This document shows, one piece after another, positions 9,683 to 18,345 of a stretch of 64,000 nt of DNA (positions within the stretch are counted from its first letter, which is position 1; every line of letters begins with the position of its first letter). The stretch is from an uncultured Amylibacter sp. (lineage in GTDB: Bacteria > Pseudomonadota > Alphaproteobacteria > Rhodobacterales > Rhodobacteraceae): NCBI GenBank assembly GCA_959347345.1, contig OY365738.1:1054001-1118000 (forward strand), in the 5' to 3' direction. The notes below the pieces were generated by a model. That model was not told the DNA's origin. It saw nothing but the letters and a program-made list of their open reading frames with translations, and did not search any database. The position numbers were made by a program, and so were the translations under genes.

Positions 9683-10003
9683 ATGTTCAAACTTCTCTTC
9701 TCTCCCCTGCAATGGCTGGTACGTAATGTCTATCTGGCGGCGATTTTATGCGGCTTTTTATTCATCGCGGGCTATTTTGTTTTTAACGCGATTCAAGGGC
9801 CAAACGGCATCCTCAAACGTATAGAAATTGAGGCAGCCCAAGCGGTGGAACAGCAAAACCTGACCGCCTTAATAAAACAACGCCAAAGGCTGGAAAACCA
9901 AACGCGGAGGCTGTCGGATGACTTCCTAGACCTCGATTTGCTAGACCAACAAGCGCGCGAAATATTGGGATTCATCCGCACTGACGAAATTATTATTCGT
10001 TAA
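9683..10003 (+). CDS. ftsB: Septum formation initiator family protein (FtsB/DivIC-like)
   Basis: Small bitopic divisome protein. The 106 residues contain one membrane span (about 16-36), then a coiled coil (residues 45-80, QRQRLENQTRRL), ending in the family-typical DLLDQQAREILGF and acidic tail. In many alphaproteobacteria a gene of this type sits just upstream of pdhA, as here. A strong hairpin terminator follows, so it is transcribed separately from pdhA. Confidence 0.85.
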   Translation: MFKLLFSPLQWLVRNVYLAAILCGFLFIAGYFVFNAIQGPNGILKRIEIEAAQAVEQQNLTALIKQRQRLENQTRRLSDDFLDLDLLDQQAREILGFIRTDEIIIR

Positions 10004-10027
10004 ACCATTGATTTTCAATGGTTTTTT
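10002..10027 (+). terminator. Rho-independent terminator after ftsB
   Basis: Nine-base stem AAACCATTG/CAATGGTTT with loop ATTTT, running into a T-tract. It separates ftsB from the pdh operon. Confidence 0.85.
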
Positions 10028-10054
10028 TATAGTGATTTTTTCACAAAAAACCTA

Positions 10055-10080
10055 TATAATAATGGTTTAATATCAAACTA
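10055..10080 (+). promoter_or_regulatory. pdhA -10 box and putative PDH operator
   Basis: A TATAAT hexamer lies at 10055-10060. It is followed by the near-palindrome TGGTTTAATATCAAACTA at 10063-10080, covering the expected transcription start. Almost the same 18 bases (TAGTTTAATATCAAACTA) sit at the inferred start of lpd (32214-32231). No good -35 box was found. A shared repressor is inferred. Confidence 0.6.
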
Positions 10081-10123
10081 TCTTAAACCGATAGAACCGA
10101 CCCAAACAACAAGGCACTCGCAC

Positions 10124-11167
10124 ATGGCTGGTAAAAAAACAACTGCGCCCAAATCCGCGCCCAAAAAATCCGCGAAACAACCCGCGAAACAACCCCCCAA
10201 AAACATCGCCCCTGACGATCTTTTGCGGTATTATACGGACATGCTGCTCATCCGCCGTTTTGAAGAAAAGGCGGGGCAGCTTTACGGAATGGGGCATATC
10301 GGCGGGTTTTGCCACTTATACATAGGGCAAGAGGCCGTCGTGGTCGGCATAGAAGCCGCCGCAAAAGACGGCGATTCCCGCCTGACTTCCTACCGCGACC
10401 ACGGACACATGTTGGCGTGCGGAATGGACCCAAAGGGCGTGATGGCGGAATTAACAGGCCGCGCCGATGGCTATTCCAAAGGCAAAGGCGGCTCTATGCA
10501 CATGTTCAGCTCGGACAAACGATTTTACGGCGGAAACGGCATTGTCGGGGCGCAAGTGCCTATCGGCGCGGGACTGGCTTTCGCCCATAAATATAAGGGT
10601 GAAGACAATGTTTGCTTCACCTATTTCGGCGATGGAGCGGCCAACCAAGGGCAGGTTTATGAATCGTTTAATATGGCGGCTTTGTGGAAATTACCCGTGG
10701 TTTTTGTCGTGGAAAACAACCACTACGCGATGGGAACCAGCCAAGATCGCAGTGCTTCCTCCACCGATTTTTACACGCGGGGGCAGGCCTTTGGCATCAC
10801 GGGTGCGGCCGTTGATGGGATGGATGTTTTGGCGGTGAAAAACGCGGCGGCAACCGCGATTGCCCATTGTCGCGCGGGCAATGGACCCTATGTTTTAGAG
10901 GCTAAAACCTACAGATACAGAGGTCATTCCATGTCCGATCCCGCCAAATATCGCACGCGGGATGAGGTGCAAAAAGTCCGCGAAACCCAAGACCCTATTG
11001 ACCATATAAAAGACATGCTTTTGCAGGGCAAACACGCGGATGCGGAGGCTTTGAAAGCCATCGATAAACAAGTCAAACAACAGGTGCAGGAGGCAGCGGA
11101 TTTCGCCATTGCCAGCCCTGAACCTGATGTAAGCGAACTCTACACCGATATTTACGCGCAAGCTTAA
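10124..11167 (+). CDS. pdhA: Pyruvate dehydrogenase E1 alpha subunit
   Basis: Forms with PdhB the thiamine-diphosphate enzyme that decarboxylates pyruvate and reductively acetylates lipoyl groups. Residues 1-27 are a Lys/Pro/Ala-rich extension ([17 protein letters not shown]) longer than usual. The body has [29 protein letters not shown] and the cofactor motif [20 protein letters not shown] with ENN. The loop [15 protein letters not shown] is the normally phosphorylated or flexible loop region. Length is 347. Follows its own promoter/operator. Confidence 0.97.
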   Translation: MAGKKTTAPKSAPKKSAKQPAKQPPKNIAPDDLLRYYTDMLLIRRFEEKAGQLYGMGHIGGFCHLYIGQEAVVVGIEAAAKDGDSRLTSYRDHGHMLACGMDPKGVMAELTGRADGYSKGKGGSMHMFSSDKRFYGGNGIVGAQVPIGAGLAFAHKYKGEDNVCFTYFGDGAANQGQVYESFNMAALWKLPVVFVVENNHYAMGTSQDRSASSTDFYTRGQAFGITGAAVDGMDVLAVKNAAATAIAHCRAGNGPYVLEAKTYRYRGHSMSDPAKYRTRDEVQKVRETQDPIDHIKDMLLQGKHADAEALKAIDKQVKQQVQEAADFAIASPEPDVSELYTDIYAQA

Positions 11168-11192
11168 CCCCAATAAAATAAAGGAAAATCCC

Positions 11193-12632
11193 ATGCCGAC
11201 AGACATTCAAATGCCCGCCTTATCGCCGACTATGGAAGAAGGCACGCTTGCCAAATGGCTGGTTAAAACTGGCGATTCCGTGGTTAGCGGTGACATTTTG
11301 GCAGAGATTGAAACCGACAAAGCTATCATGGAATTTGAGACGATAGAGGATGGAATTGTTGGCGATTTGCTGGTGGCAGAGGGGCAAGAGGGGATAAAAG
11401 TTGGCACGGTGATTGCCACTCTTAGTGTTGATGGGGAAGAGGCGAGTGAAAGCAAAACACCTGTGGCAACGGCTGAAGCTACGCCTGAACCCACGCCAGA
11501 ACCTAGTCCCGAATCTGTGCCTGAAGCCACGCCAGAACCGACTCCTGAACCTGTGCAAGAGACTGCTCCTGTGGCTACGCCCGAACCAACTCCTGAACCG
11601 ACAGACTCTAAACCAGAACCCACCAAAGAAATCACACAAGATTTTCCCCCCGACACCCCCCTCACCAAAACCACCGTTCGTGACGCGCTCCGCGATGCTA
11701 TGGCGGAAGAAATGCGCAGTGACGAGCGTGTTTTCCTGATGGGTGAGGAAGTCGCCGAATACCAAGGTGCGTACAAAGTATCGCAGGGCCTTTTGCAAGA
11801 ATTCGGCGAAAAACGAGTCATTGACACCCCAATAACGGAACACGGCTTCGCGGGTATAGGCGTTGGCGCAGCCTTTGGCGGGCTGAAACCCATCGTGGAA
11901 TTTATGACTTTTAACTTTGCTATGCAGGCGATTGACCAGATTATTAACTCGGCAGCGAAGACCTTATACATGAGCGGTGGGCAAATGGGTTGCCCCATAG
12001 TTTTCCGCGGACCAAACGGCGCGGCGGCACGGGTTGGGGCGCAGCATAGCCAATGCTATGCCGCGTGGTACGCCCATATTCCGGGGTTAAAAGTCGTGAT
12101 GCCGTACAGCGCGGCGGACGCAAAGGGGCTGTTAAAATCGGCGATTCGCGACCCGAATCCTGTCGTTTTTCTTGAGAATGAAATCATGTATGGGCGCAGT
12201 TTTGATGTGCCTGACGGCGACCATGCCGTGCCTTTGGGCAAGGCGAGGATTTGGCAAACTGGCACGGATGTGACTTTGGTTAGCTTTGGTATCGGCATGC
12301 AATACGCGCTGGAAGCGGCGGAGGTTTTGGCGGGCGATGGTATCTCTGCCGAGGTGATTGATTTGCGGACTTTGCGCCCGATTGATTACGATTGCATCAT
12401 TGAATCCGTGCGCAAAACGAACCGTTGCGTGACGGTGGAGGAAGGCTTTCCAGTCGGCGCGATTGGCAACCATATCTCTGCCATTTTGATGGAGCGGGCG
12501 TTTGATTATTTGGACGCGCCAGTGGTGAATTGCACGGGGAAAGATGTGCCAATGCCTTATGCGGCGAATTTGGAAAAGCACGCGCTGATTACCTCGCAAG
12601 AGGTGGTTGCTGCGGTTAAGCAGTTGTTTTAA
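11193..12632 (+). CDS. pdhB: Pyruvate dehydrogenase E1 beta subunit with N-terminal lipoyl domain
   Basis: The 479-residue protein starts with a complete lipoyl domain ([20 protein letters not shown]...). The lipoylation lysine is Lys43 in [12 protein letters not shown] linker of [11 protein letters not shown] repeats (about 90-150) leads to the E1 beta body from [14 protein letters not shown] onward, with the transketolase-C part (DLRTLRPID) near the end. Lipoyl-bearing E1 beta is known in several alphaproteobacteria. Here it matters more, because PdhC downstream has lost its own lipoyl domain. Good ribosome binding site AAAGGAAA before ATG 11193. Confidence 0.97.
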   Translation: MPTDIQMPALSPTMEEGTLAKWLVKTGDSVVSGDILAEIETDKAIMEFETIEDGIVGDLLVAEGQEGIKVGTVIATLSVDGEEASESKTPVATAEATPEPTPEPSPESVPEATPEPTPEPVQETAPVATPEPTPEPTDSKPEPTKEITQDFPPDTPLTKTTVRDALRDAMAEEMRSDERVFLMGEEVAEYQGAYKVSQGLLQEFGEKRVIDTPITEHGFAGIGVGAAFGGLKPIVEFMTFNFAMQAIDQIINSAAKTLYMSGGQMGCPIVFRGPNGAAARVGAQHSQCYAAWYAHIPGLKVVMPYSAADAKGLLKSAIRDPNPVVFLENEIMYGRSFDVPDGDHAVPLGKARIWQTGTDVTLVSFGIGMQYALEAAEVLAGDGISAEVIDLRTLRPIDYDCIIESVRKTNRCVTVEEGFPVGAIGNHISAILMERAFDYLDAPVVNCTGKDVPMPYAANLEKHALITSQEVVAAVKQLF

Positions 12633-12645
12633 GGGGGATAAATCT

Positions 12646-13565
12646 ATGCCGACAGATGTAAAACGAATTTTTGCAAGCCCTCTGGCCCGCCGATTGGCGG
12701 GGGATGCGGGCTTGGATTTGACGAGCATCACGGGTAGTGGCCCGAACGGGCGGATTGTGAAAGCGGATGTTTTGGGTGCTGGTGCTGGTGCTGGTGCGGT
12801 TTCATCCCCGACCCCTACCCCAACCTTGCCAACCAGCTCGAATCGAGAGGCGGTGAAATCACTCTACCCCACCCGTGCGTTTGACGAAATCCCCCTAAAT
12901 TCCATGCGCAAAATCATCGCAACGCGATTGACCGAGGCCAAACAGACTATCCCGCATTTTTATCTACGGCGGCGGGCACGGATTGACAAACTGCTGGCGT
13001 TACGGGCGGAATTAAACGCAGGGCTGGCAGAGCAAGGCGTGAAAATATCGCTGAATGACTTTATTATTAAGGCGAGCGCGCGGGCGTTAATCGCTGTGCC
13101 TCGCGCGAATGTCGCGTGGGCTGGCGATTGTTTATTGCAATTCAAAGCCGCCGATATTGCCATAGCCGTGGCGATTGAGGACGGTTTGCTGACCCCAGTG
13201 ATAGAGGATTGCGATAGCAAAACTCTGTCCGTTATAAGTAGCGAGATGAAGGATAAGGCCGCCCGCGCCCGTGATAAAAAGCTGTCACCAGAGGAATATC
13301 AGGGCGGTAGTTTTTCTATTTCCAACCTAGGAATGATGGGTGTGGAAGAGTTTGATGCGGTGATAAATCCCCCGCAAGGCGCGATTTGGCGGTCGGTTCT
13401 GGGCAGAAAACCCCCGTTATTGGGGCGCGAGGCGGGGTCGAGACGGCTACGCTATTATCGCTGAGCATGTCGTTGGATCACCGCGCGATTGACGGTGCGT
13501 TGGGCGCGGAATTGCTGGGCGCGATTGTCGGGTATTTGGAAGAGCCTTTGACGATGCTTGCTTAA
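12646..13565 (+). pseudogene. pdhC: Pyruvate dehydrogenase E2 (acetyltransferase), frameshifted, no lipoyl domain
   Basis: E2 is the acetyltransferase core of the complex. The frame opens at ATG 12646 behind AAGGGGGAT. It begins MPTDVKRIFASPLARRLAG, so the E3/E1-binding peripheral domain starts at about residue 6 with no lipoyl domain before it. The catalytic domain is readable up to VINPPQGAI at 13386, where the frame breaks. Restoring one T in the TTT run near 13384-13386 gives LAVGSGQKTPVIGARGGVET and then SLDHRAIDGALGAELLGA, ending at TAA 13563-13565. As printed, the product stops at 13464 and lacks the catalytic His motif DHRAIDG. This is either a sequencing/assembly error in a homopolymer or a real lesion. 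The rest of the frame shows no decay, which favours a recent event or an error. Confidence 0.9.
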
Positions 13566-13682
13566 TTAGTTGTTAGTTATTAGTTATTAGTTATTAGTTA
13601 TTAGTTATTAGTTATTAGTTATTAGTTATTAGTTGTTAGTTGTTAGTTATTAGTTGTTAGTTATTAGTTATTAGTTATTAGT
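13565..13682. repeat. Tandem heptamer array TTAGTTA/TTAGTTG
   Basis: Roughly 17 seven-base units begin directly at the pdhC stop codon. All frames on both strands contain stops. Confidence 0.95.
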
Positions 13683-14150
13683 TTTTTGCCACTTCTTGAC
13701 TGGTCGGCATTTCGAAGAAATGACGAAGACCCGCAAGGGCTAAATAATTGTGAATGATTGGTTATGAGAGGTTAAGAGCGGAGGTTTTTTGTTGCGCCCT
13801 CACTTCGGGGCAAGCCCCTTTGTTCGGTCGCCCACCCGCCCACCCCTCCTGCGGAGAGCTGGACGGGATTTTATGGCTAAAGCCTGTCCTAGCATCTAGG
13901 CATAGCCTAAATAAATTTAGAGCAAACCTATCACCAATTCCCAAGTATTCTTTGCAAATAATCCACTCTATCGTTTTAAATATCCTGCTAGTAAATTTAT
14001 AGAATCCCTAGCGTCTTGAAACCCAAGGGCTTTTGGCATGCTCCCGCGAAGCGGGGGCTACGCACAAAAGACCATGCTGGTCGGCACTCATTGTTTTAAT
14101 TTGCGGGCAGGTTCAACTGCCCTATGTCGCGATGACGAAGACCCGAAGGG
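13683..14150 (-). repeat. Dispersed mosaic element, reverse copy upstream of rnpB
   Basis: A short fragment at 13683-13745 has the hairpin ATTTC-GAA-GAAAT. A long reverse-oriented copy follows from about 13775: GCGCCCTCACTTCG, the GGACGGG block, CTAGCATCTAGG, CTAAATAAATTTAG, and the stem-loop with CCCGCGAAGCGGG. It includes GGGCAGGTTCAACTGCCC near 14104-14121. No gene is visible. Confidence 0.85.
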
Positions 14151-14206
14151 CTATTCACAATTCATCATTCACAATTCATAATTCATAATTCACAATTCAT
14201 AATTCA
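14150..14206. repeat. Tandem heptamer array AATTCAY
   Basis: Seven or more units of AATTCAT/AATTCAC lie immediately upstream of the rnpB promoter. Confidence 0.9.
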
Positions 14207-14209
14207 CCC

Positions 14210-14238
14210 TTGACTCCTAATAACAAACCCCCTATCTT
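14210..14238 (+). promoter_or_regulatory. rnpB promoter
   Basis: TTGACT at 14210-14215 and TATCTT at 14233-14238 have a 17-base spacer. The expected start, about seven bases downstream, coincides with the 5' base of the P1 helix of RNase P RNA at 14246. Confidence 0.75.
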
Positions 14239-14245
14239 ACACCTC

Positions 14246-14657
14246 AGGCGGATGGTCGGATGATCGCGTGCCTTTCACACGCACGAGGAAAGTCCGGACT
14301 TCCTAAAGCAACAGCGGCGGGTAACGCCCGCCTAGGGCAACCTAAGGGATAGCGCCACAGAAAACAAACAGCCGCAGAAAGAGTGTTCTCACCCTTATAA
14401 ACCTGCTGGTTACGGTGAAACGGTGGGGTAAGAGCCCACCGCGATGGTGGTAACATCATCGGCGAAGGCAAGCCCCGCTGGAAGCAAAACCAAATAGAAA
14501 TCGCGCGCTCGTAAGGGCAGGGTTCGCTTTAACCCGTTGCGGTTTGGGTAGGTTGCAAGAGCCCTTTGGCAACAAAGGGCCTAGATGAATGATCATCAAA
14601 GCGGGCGCGGATTTATCCGCCCTGCCGAACAAAATCCGGCTTATAGACCGTCCGCCT
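14246..14657 (+). ncRNA. rnpB: RNase P RNA, bacterial class A
   Basis: Catalytic RNA that removes 5' leaders from tRNA precursors. The conserved core GAGGAAAGTCCGGACTTC is at 14282-14299. The cruciform and P4 partners (ACAGAAA, AAGAGCCCACCG) follow in order, and the 3' side has AGATGAATGATCATC and CCGGCTTATAGACC. The terminal P1 helix pairs AGGCGGATGGTC at the 5' end with GACCGTCCGCCT at the 3' end. A T-rich stretch after 14657 probably ends transcription. Confidence 0.97.
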
Positions 14658-14775
14658 TTTATTTTTTATCACCCTTTATTTGCCCCCAAAAAGCACCTTG
14701 CGGTTTGGCGCGAAATATCCTATCATTTGGAAAACCACCCGAAACCCCAATAAACCCTAAAACAGGAACACCCCC

Positions 14776-15810
14776 ATGCTTTACAAAGACCTGCCCGCCG
14801 CAATCGGCAACACCCCCTTGATTTTATTGAAAAAAGCCTCTGCCATGACGGGCTGTAATATCTACGGCAAGGCCGAATTTATGAACCCTGGCCAATCGGT
14901 GAAAGACCGCGCCGCGCTGGGAATTATCCGTGATGCTATTGCCTCTGGTCGCTTGCAGGAAGGCGGCACTATCGTGGAAGGCACGGCGGGAAATACGGGC
15001 ATCGGGCTTGCGCTGGTGGGCAACGCGCTGGGTTTCAAAACCGTTATTGTCATCCCCGAAACGCAAAGCCAAGAGAAAAAAGATATGCTGCGACTGGCGG
15101 GTGCGTCGCTGGTGGAAGTCCCCGCGAAACCGTATAAAGACCCGAATAACTATGTCAAATACTCGCAACGGTTGGCAGAGCGGCTGGCGCAAAGCGAGCC
15201 GAACGGCGCGATTTGGGCAAATCAGTTTGACAATATCGCCAATCGCCAAGCCCATATTGACACCACCGCCCCCGAAATATGGGAGCAAACACAGGGTAAA
15301 GTCGACGGCTTCATCTGCTCTGTTGGTACGGGCGGAACGCTGGCTGGTGTGGCGATGGGGTTGCGGGAACGCAATCCCGCCGTGAAAATCGGCATAGCCG
15401 ATCCGGACGGTGCGGCCTTATATAACTACTATAAAAACGGCGAATTAAAGGCCGAGGGCAGTTCTATCACAGAAGGCATCGGGCAAGGGCGAATCACCGC
15501 CAATTTGGAGGGGCTAGAAGTGGATATGGCGTATAATATCCCCGATAGCGAAGCCCTGCCGATTGTGTTTGACCTGCTGCAAGAGGAGGGTCTTTGCATG
15601 GGCAGTTCCTCTGGTATTAACATCGCGGGGGCGATTCGCATGGCGCAGGATATGGGGCGCGGGCATACGATTGTCACGGTTTTATGCGATTTCGGCACAC
15701 GCTATCAATCCAAGCTGTTTAACCCCAAGTTTTTGCAGGCGAACAACCTGCCCTACCCCGAATGGCTGGCGACTCGCGGGGTGAAATTGCCCACGGTTTT
15801 TATCGATTAA
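14776..15810 (+). CDS. cysK: Cysteine synthase (O-acetylserine sulfhydrylase family)
   Basis: PLP enzyme making cysteine from O-acetylserine and sulfide. Residues NTPLILLKK (12-20) and NPGQSVKDRA (37-46) place the PLP lysine at 43. The loops GTAGNTGIGLA and SVGTGGTLAGV bind substrate and phosphate. At 344 residues it is longer than E. coli CysK and contains a C-terminal extension (KFLQANNLPYPEW) seen in an alphaproteobacterial subgroup. It stands alone after rnpB. A cystathionine beta-synthase-like role is less likely. Confidence 0.9.
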   Translation: MLYKDLPAAIGNTPLILLKKASAMTGCNIYGKAEFMNPGQSVKDRAALGIIRDAIASGRLQEGGTIVEGTAGNTGIGLALVGNALGFKTVIVIPETQSQEKKDMLRLAGASLVEVPAKPYKDPNNYVKYSQRLAERLAQSEPNGAIWANQFDNIANRQAHIDTTAPEIWEQTQGKVDGFICSVGTGGTLAGVAMGLRERNPAVKIGIADPDGAALYNYYKNGELKAEGSSITEGIGQGRITANLEGLEVDMAYNIPDSEALPIVFDLLQEEGLCMGSSSGINIAGAIRMAQDMGRGHTIVTVLCDFGTRYQSKLFNPKFLQANNLPYPEWLATRGVKLPTVFID

Positions 15811-15855
15811 CGTGGTCTTTTGTGCGTAGCCCTACAAGTAGGGCATGCCAAAAGC
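15811..15855 (+). repeat. Short fragment of dispersed element
   Basis: GGTCTTTTGTGCGTAGCCC, loop TACAAGTA, then GGGCATGCCAAAAGCCC. This hairpin matches the one in larger copies, but its inner stem is TAC/GTA instead of CAC/GTG or CGC/GCG. The ATG at 15845 belongs to this fragment, which argues against using it as the start of the next gene. Confidence 0.8.
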
Positions 15856-15892
15856 CCCTTGCCCCCAACTTTACCATGTGTTATTATTAATT

Positions 15893-18343
15893 ATGAAATT
15901 CGCGTCCTTCTTTTATTCCCTGCTTCTGGTGATGGTTTTTTCTGGGTCCTCCTTTGCCCAAACCCCGCCGTTTGACGAGGCGGCGTTTGAAAACCTTGCC
16001 GAGCGCACCGAATCGGTGTTAAGCAACACCACGACCTCTGCCGAATCTTTGGATATTTTGCGCAGCGAGCTGTTATTATACCGCGCCGAGACCTTTGCCC
16101 AGCAAGGCAAATTGATAGACCAGTTAGCGGAAATAAAGGCGGCTTTGGACGAATTGGGCGAGCCGCCCGCCGATGACACAACGTTAGAGCCCGAATCGAT
16201 AGCCCAGCAACGCAATGCGTTAAACGCCGAACACGCCAAGGTGCAAGAACCCTATCTGGTATTGCGTCAATCGTACCGCCGTGCCGATATCCTCATCAAA
16301 CAAATTGACCAGTTAAAAAGCGACCAAAAGCAAGCGCGGCTTTATACACGGGGGGAAACGCCACTTGCCCTGCGCAACATTATCCAAGCAAGCAGGGCTT
16401 TACTGGCGTATTTTAACGGATTACGGACAGAGATGTTGCGCGATATTGCCAACCCTATCAGCAATCAAAATCGCTGGAATTCGGCGTTTGAAATCGCCAT
16501 GTTCCTTATTTTGGGGCTGGGCATGATGGTGCTTGCCCCGATAATTTTATCACGCAATATCGCGAATAATTTTGCCCGCCCAAGCGGACGGCGCAAGAGT
16601 ATGGAAGGGTTAGTGCTGTCATTATTGCTGCTGGTCGTTCCCATTCTGGGCGCGATAACCCTGTCCAATATCGTTGATTTACTGGGGATTTTCCTAATCC
16701 GCGGTGCGCCGATTATTGAAATTATCCAAACCGTTGGGTTTAGCATCGCGCCGATGTTCTGGCTGGCTCGGTATTTGTTTTTCGCCGATTCGCCACTGGC
16801 TATGCGTTTGGATGATGGGGCGATGCGCCATAGGATGTTACGCTCTTTCCGCGTTGTTTTACTGGGTATAGCCGTTGTTTATGCTTTGGGGATTTTTGTG
16901 CTAGTCGTCGAGTCCTCGGAAGACTGGACACCGCAAATCACCAGCGTTTTGTTCTTTCCCCTGATTGTCGCGATGAGCATGCTTTTGTGGCAGATTGGCA
17001 CGGGTATGCGTCAATACTACGCCCTGACCTATGCGGCGGATGTGCAGGAAAATGCCGTTGACTCCGCGCCGAAAGAAACGTTTCTGCCCTTTATTTTCAC
17101 GACTTTTATCGCGGTTCTGCCTCTCGTGGCGATTGGACTGATAGCCGCCGCCGCGATTGGCTATACCAATCTGGCGCAATTTGTGGTCGCGGGGATTGTG
17201 TCTTCCCTAATGCTGATTGGCGGGGTTTATGTGGTGTTTTATCTGCTGACCGATATTATCGATTCGTTTTATATGCGTGGTTATACGGCGGACGCGGACG
17301 CGGACACGCCCGTGCAAACTTTGCGTAAGGGTGGGTTGTATCGCTCTGTTCTGGGGTTGGTTTTGATTCTGGCTTCCCTGCCGTTTCACGCACTGGCTTG
17401 GGGGTCGCAATCCAGCGATCTTTTGGATATGTGGCGGTTGTTGCAGGATGGATTTATCGTCGGCGATATGCAGTTTTCCAGTTGGGATATGGCTTCGTTT
17501 GTGCTGATTTTCACAGTGGGCTATATCGTTACGCGGCTTCTGCAAGCAACCCTGCGCAATAATATCCTGCCCAATACACGGATAGAAGTCGGGGCGCAAA
17601 ACGCCATCGTAACGGGGCTGGGCTATACCGGTATTTTCCTTGCGGCAGTGATTGCGATAACCTCTACGGGGTTGGATTTGTCCAATCTGGCGATTGTCGC
17701 GGGGGCGTTGTCGGTGGGTATTGGGTTTGGGTTGCAAACGGTTGTGTCTAACTTTGTGTCGGGGATTATTTTGCTGATTGAACGGCCGATAAAGCTGGGC
17801 GATTGGGTGGAAGTCGGCGCGTATAGCGGGAATGTGCGGAAAATTTCCGTGCGTTCAACCGAAATTGAGACCTTTGACCGCGCCAGTATTATCGTGCCGA
17901 ATGCCGATTTAATCGGCGGAGTTGTCACGAATTGGACCCACGCGAATAACTATGGGCGCGTGATTATCCCTATTGGTGTGGGTTATGATAGCGATGTTCA
18001 TCATGTCCGTGATGTTTTGATGGAGGTGGTGTCGGCGAATGATTTGGTGCTGAAACGCCCCGAACCCAAGATTTTGTTTATGCGGTTTGGGGCGGATGCC
18101 TTGGAATTTGAGGTGCGGGCGATTTTGAAGGATGTGAATACGGTGATAACGGCGACCTCGGATTTGAACTATGCGATTGCTGGGCGGTTTAGGGAAGAGG
18201 GGATTGAAATCCCGTTTGCCCAGCGTGATGTTACCATTAAAAATCCAGAGGTTTTGGCGGGGATTGTGGCGAAAAGTGGGAAATCCGTGAAAAAGCCCGT
18301 TAAGACCGCGAAGACCGCGAAGTCTGCAAAGAATAAAAAATAG
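15893..18343 (+). CDS. MscS-family mechanosensitive channel, large form
   Basis: Inner-membrane channel likely to release solutes on osmotic downshock. From ATG 15893 the product has a signal peptide ending SSFA-QTPP (about residue 22). A periplasmic helical domain follows (to about 200, resembling the domain preceding large alphaproteobacterial MscS proteins), then many membrane spans. The pore/beta domain is GALSVGIGFGLQTVVSNFVSG with LLIERPIKLGDWV and IVPNADLI. The tail is Lys/Ala/Pro-rich (KKPVKTAKTAKSAKNKK). About 816 residues. An upstream in-frame ATG at 15845 lies inside a repeat and is rejected. The stop is two bases before the next gene. Confidence 0.9.
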   Translation: MKFASFFYSLLLVMVFSGSSFAQTPPFDEAAFENLAERTESVLSNTTTSAESLDILRSELLLYRAETFAQQGKLIDQLAEIKAALDELGEPPADDTTLEPESIAQQRNALNAEHAKVQEPYLVLRQSYRRADILIKQIDQLKSDQKQARLYTRGETPLALRNIIQASRALLAYFNGLRTEMLRDIANPISNQNRWNSAFEIAMFLILGLGMMVLAPIILSRNIANNFARPSGRRKSMEGLVLSLLLLVVPILGAITLSNIVDLLGIFLIRGAPIIEIIQTVGFSIAPMFWLARYLFFADSPLAMRLDDGAMRHRMLRSFRVVLLGIAVVYALGIFVLVVESSEDWTPQITSVLFFPLIVAMSMLLWQIGTGMRQYYALTYAADVQENAVDSAPKETFLPFIFTTFIAVLPLVAIGLIAAAAIGYTNLAQFVVAGIVSSLMLIGGVYVVFYLLTDIIDSFYMRGYTADADADTPVQTLRKGGLYRSVLGLVLILASLPFHALAWGSQSSDLLDMWRLLQDGFIVGDMQFSSWDMASFVLIFTVGYIVTRLLQATLRNNILPNTRIEVGAQNAIVTGLGYTGIFLAAVIAITSTGLDLSNLAIVAGALSVGIGFGLQTVVSNFVSGIILLIERPIKLGDWVEVGAYSGNVRKISVRSTEIETFDRASIIVPNADLIGGVVTNWTHANNYGRVIIPIGVGYDSDVHHVRDVLMEVVSANDLVLKRPEPKILFMRFGADALEFEVRAILKDVNTVITATSDLNYAIAGRFREEGIEIPFAQRDVTIKNPEVLAGIVAKSGKSVKKPVKTAKTAKSAKNKK

Positions 18344-18345
18344 CG

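Noticed and set aside
13376..13400. Programmed frameshift in pdhC
   Set aside because: GCGATTTGGCGG is not a recognised slippery heptamer, and no stimulatory structure is obvious. E2 genes are not known to use frameshifting, so a lesion or sequencing error is simpler.
13565..13682. CRISPR array
   Set aside because: Repeat units are seven bases and contiguous with no spacers. No cas genes are present in the window.
15845..15892. Upstream start of the MscS gene
   Set aside because: The ATG belongs to a dispersed-element hairpin (GGGCATGCC). ATG 15893 gives a regular signal peptide.
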